A stretch of 64,000 nucleotides of DNA from Mageeibacillus sp. UBA5439. GTDB taxonomy: Bacteria; Bacillota; Clostridia; Saccharofermentanales; DTU023. The stretch lies in the NCBI GenBank assembly GCA_002427505.1, contig DIRJ01000038.1:30723-94722 (forward strand), read 5' to 3'. The position numbers and the translations under genes were made by a program. Positions within the stretch are counted from its first letter, which is position 1. The number at the start of each line of letters is the position of its first letter. Positions 61,789 to 64,000 of the stretch are shown here, piece by piece. The notes under the pieces are model-generated. The model was not told the origin of the DNA and searched no databases. It saw nothing but the letters and a program-made list of their open reading frames with translations.

Positions 61789-63609
61789 CTAATACTCCTC
61801 GTACTGTAACTTGTAGAGAACTTTGAAAAGTCCATTCCGGGCCAGAAGTTCATCTCTGCTTCCCTGCTCTGCAATTCTGCCCTTATGCATGACAATAATC
61901 TTATCCGCATTGGCAATGGTAGAGATTCTGTGAGCTACTGCTATCATGCTGCGGTTAGCAGACATTTTGCTGATGGCATCCTGAATCAGCAGTTCCGTCT
62001 CCGTGTCAATATTGGCAGTTGCCTCATCCAAAATCAGCAGCGAAGGCCTGGCAGCAAGAGTACGGGCGAAAGATAGCAGCTGCCTCTGCCCGGACGACAA
62101 GGTACTGCCGCGTTCCATGATTTCCTCATCATAGCGTTTTGGCAATTTATCAATAAAGATATCAGCATTAACATTTTTTGCTGCCTGTCTGACATCAGCG
62201 GCAGATACTTCCGGCCGATTCAGGCTGATATTATCCATGACACTGCCGGAATAGAGGAAGACATCCTGCTGAACCACTCCTATAGCCTCGCGCAGCTGCT
62301 TCAGGTCATAGTCCCTGATGTCGATACCGTCAAGCAGAATCTGTCCTTTATCGATGTCGTAGAAGCGACAGAGCAGATGCATAATTGTTGACTTGCCGGC
62401 ACCGGTAGCGCCAACAAAAGCAACAAACTCTCCGGGCTCGATGCTGAAGGAAACATCTTTGAGAATCCATTCATCTTCATTGTAGGCAAACCAGACGTTT
62501 TTGAACTCGATTTTTCCTGCAAATCCTGAAGCAGGAACAGCCACTTCCCCGCCAATATCCTCTGCTTCCTGATCCATCAAATGGAAGATTCGGTGCGTGG
62601 ATGTCATGGCAGACTGAACTATGTTAAAGGTTTCGGCCAGTTCCAGAATCGGCTGGAAGAAACGTTGAATATAATCTATAAAAGCATAGAGAATACCGAA
62701 AGTGATAACACCATCAAGATGATTGCGTCCGCCAAACCAAATCAGGGCAGCGATGCCCAGTGACCGCACAATCTCAATAAAGGGACGATAGGTCGCGTAG
62801 TACTGTACTTCCTTGCTGCTTAAGTCCAGATATTCGCGGTTAACCTCATCAAACTCCTCGCTCACCTGTTTTTGTCTGTTAAATACCTGAATTGTCCGCA
62901 TGCCGGAGATATTCTCCGACAATTTTGTATTGATTCTGGAAAGAACACGGCGCTGCGCATAATATATTTTACGAATTATACGGCGGAATACCGCAGAAAC
63001 AATGATGATCGCCGGCGTCAGAGCCATTACATAGCTGGCGAGTCTGGCATTCATGCTGTACATGATCCCAACAATGCCGGCCAAAGTAATCAGACTGCGG
63101 AAAATTGTGGTCAGGACTGAAGTAAACATTTCGTTCAGCGTTTCAGTGTCGTTGGTCACACGCGTAACCAGGCTTCCTTGCGGATAATGATCAAAGAATG
63201 TCATGGGAAGCTTCAGAATATGATCGTAAAGATCCTGCCTGATTCTTCTTAAAATCTTTTGTCCTGTCTTATGCAGCATATAGTCCTGGCTGTATCCGGC
63301 CAGGAAAGCTACTACGACAGTTGCAAGATAGATCAATGCCGTCCGCGTCGCCTCACTCATAGCCAGAGCCTGTTCACTCCGGCTTTTAGCAGGATCAAGC
63401 AGAACGGAAATATTGTTGTCGATAATGAGCTGAGTCAGCCGGGGCTGAGCCAGCGTCATGCCGACAGTAACGATAATCAGTATAAAAATGATGATGAACT
63501 GTTTATAGTAAGGGGTGCCGTAAGAGTAAAGGCGTTTTAAGGTCTTGCGGTCCGGCTTTTTGGACCTGGCATTCTGTTCATCAAGATCTTTTTGCTCAGT
63601 CTGCGCCAT
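61789..63609 (-). CDS. ABC exporter half-transporter, catalytically complete half of a heterodimer
   Basis: 606 residues from the ATG at 63609, six bases after GAGGAGG and four bases past the stop of its partner. Six transmembrane helices fill residues about 30-320. The ATPase has Walker A VGATGAGKSTIMHLL, signature LSSGQRQLLSFARTLAA (LSSGQ), Walker B LLILDEATANIDTETE with catalytic Glu, and VAHRISTI. In the partner gene the Glu is Asp and the signature is LSGGQ, so one ATP site is asymmetric, as in BmrCD or TmrAB. It may export drugs or lipids. The substrate is unknown. Confidence 0.9.
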   Translation of the reverse strand: MAQTEQKDLDEQNARSKKPDRKTLKRLYSYGTPYYKQFIIIFILIIVTVGMTLAQPRLTQLIIDNNISVLLDPAKSRSEQALAMSEATRTALIYLATVVVAFLAGYSQDYMLHKTGQKILRRIRQDLYDHILKLPMTFFDHYPQGSLVTRVTNDTETLNEMFTSVLTTIFRSLITLAGIVGIMYSMNARLASYVMALTPAIIIVSAVFRRIIRKIYYAQRRVLSRINTKLSENISGMRTIQVFNRQKQVSEEFDEVNREYLDLSSKEVQYYATYRPFIEIVRSLGIAALIWFGGRNHLDGVITFGILYAFIDYIQRFFQPILELAETFNIVQSAMTSTHRIFHLMDQEAEDIGGEVAVPASGFAGKIEFKNVWFAYNEDEWILKDVSFSIEPGEFVAFVGATGAGKSTIMHLLCRFYDIDKGQILLDGIDIRDYDLKQLREAIGVVQQDVFLYSGSVMDNISLNRPEVSAADVRQAAKNVNADIFIDKLPKRYDEEIMERGSTLSSGQRQLLSFARTLAARPSLLILDEATANIDTETELLIQDAISKMSANRSMIAVAHRISTIANADKIIVMHKGRIAEQGSRDELLARNGLFKVLYKLQYEEY

Positions 63610-63610
63610 C

Positions 63611-64000
63611 TTATGCCTCCTCCCTGTCTTCACGCAGTTCACTTTCCAGCAGCTGCCTCTGATAAAGTCTGGCATAGAAGCCGTCTTTGTCTTGCAGAAG
63701 CTCTGCATGTGACCCACGTTGCGAAATAACACCATCTTCGAGGACCAGTATCTGATTGGAGCGCTGGACTGTCGATACGCGCTGACTTACAACTATCAGA
63801 CCTGCTTCCACTTTTTCCAGCTGATTCAAAATATCTTTCTCTGTGTTGGTATCGACGGCAGAAAGTGAATCATCCAGAACCAGAATCTGTGCGTCCTGGT
63901 AATAGGCACGGGCAATCGCCAGCCGTTGTTTTTGGCCGCCGGAAAGAGTTACGCCTCTTTCACCCACCCAGGTCCTGTATTGGTCAGGCATTGCCTCTAT
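63611..64000 (-). CDS. ABC exporter half-transporter (C-terminal part only)
   Basis: Only the last 129 codons lie in the window; the gene runs off the right edge. The visible part of the ATPase has LSGGQKQRLAIARAYY and LVLDDSLSAVDTNTEK, where the Walker B catalytic Glu of the usual LDEA is Asp (LDDS), and SQRVSTV in place of the H-loop AHR (Gln for His). This is the degenerate half of a heterodimeric exporter with the gene at 61789-63609. Confidence 0.92.
   Translation of the reverse strand: MEAMPDQYRTWVGERGVTLSGGQKQRLAIARAYYQDAQILVLDDSLSAVDTNTEKDILNQLEKVEAGLIVVSQRVSTVQRSNQILVLEDGVISQRGSHAELLQDKDGFYARLYQRQLLESELREDREEA

Noticed and set aside
1..64000. CRISPR arrays, phage genes, insertion sequences or toxin-antitoxin pairs
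   Set aside because: I found no regularly spaced repeats, transposase or integrase motifs, or paired small genes. All repeats seen are short tandem copies inside or beside genes.

Overview
This window is chromosomal DNA from a low-to-mid GC Gram-positive anaerobe, most likely a member of the Clostridia (Bacillota). The evidence is a PolC-type replicative polymerase, an IspH-ribosomal protein S1 fusion, the order rpsB-tsf-pyrH-frr-uppS-cdsA-dxr-rseP-ispG-polC, the block priA-def-fmt-rsmB-rlmN-stp, Ptb-Buk butyrate genes and purine/xanthine catabolic genes. The genus cannot be fixed from sequence alone. I see no phage, insertion sequence, integrase or CRISPR array. Coding density is very high and no gap between genes exceeds about 300 bases.

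Layout. Bases 1-19850 are one long minus-strand housekeeping block. Read from its upstream end it carries ribosomal protein S2 and EF-Ts, then (after a terminator) UMP kinase, ribosome recycling factor, undecaprenyl diphosphate synthase, CDP-diglyceride synthase, MEP-pathway genes dxr and ispG with an RseP-type protease between them, PolC, PriA, peptide deformylase, methionyl-tRNA formyltransferase, a YugP-like metalloprotease, RsmB, RlmN and the start of the PP2C phosphatase Stp. Bases 20068-21945 hold a plus-strand PepV-like dipeptidase with an extra N-terminal domain. From 22033 to 33735 there is a second minus-strand series: adenine deaminase; then scpA, an scpB-cmk fusion, plsC and an ispH-rpsA fusion; a site-2 protease; a NusG-II protein with a fused Gx transporter/ApbE flavin transferase; and a secreted L,D-transpeptidase. 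From 33974 to 43734 there are mostly plus-strand metabolic genes (zinc-ribbon acyltransferase, GltS-like carrier, E2-like acyltransferase, three-subunit xanthine dehydrogenase) around the divergent ptb-buk pair. From 43811 to 51013 the minus strand holds hinT, alaS, a PP2C-like/LysM membrane protein, ispD and radA. The rest is a mosaic of short units: acyl-CoA synthetase, tRNA-Ala(CGC), two SDRs, an acetyltransferase, a phosphoesterase, PdxK, an Rrf2 regulator, cytidine deaminase, a baeRF protein, a cyclophilin, methionine gamma-lyase and a heterodimeric ABC exporter.

How the genes work together. Four MEP enzymes (Dxr, IspD, IspG, IspH) plus UppS supply undecaprenyl carrier lipid. Translation is represented from initiation (Def, Fmt) through elongation and recycling (EF-Ts, RRF) to rRNA modification (RsmB, RlmN). 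Ade and the xanthine dehydrogenase suggest use of purines. Ptb-Buk makes butyrate and ATP by substrate-level phosphorylation.

The points most worth following are: (1) a membrane protein joining a catalytically dead PP2C domain to an extracellular LysM domain; (2) a PolC whose proofreading exonuclease region has lost all recognisable catalytic motifs; (3) an ispH-rpsA gene with no usable start codon upstream of its essential first cysteine; (4) several gene fusions (ScpB-Cmk, Gx transporter-ApbE, IspH-S1, zinc-finger-like domain-PepV); and (5) a site-2 protease that appears to start with CTG.
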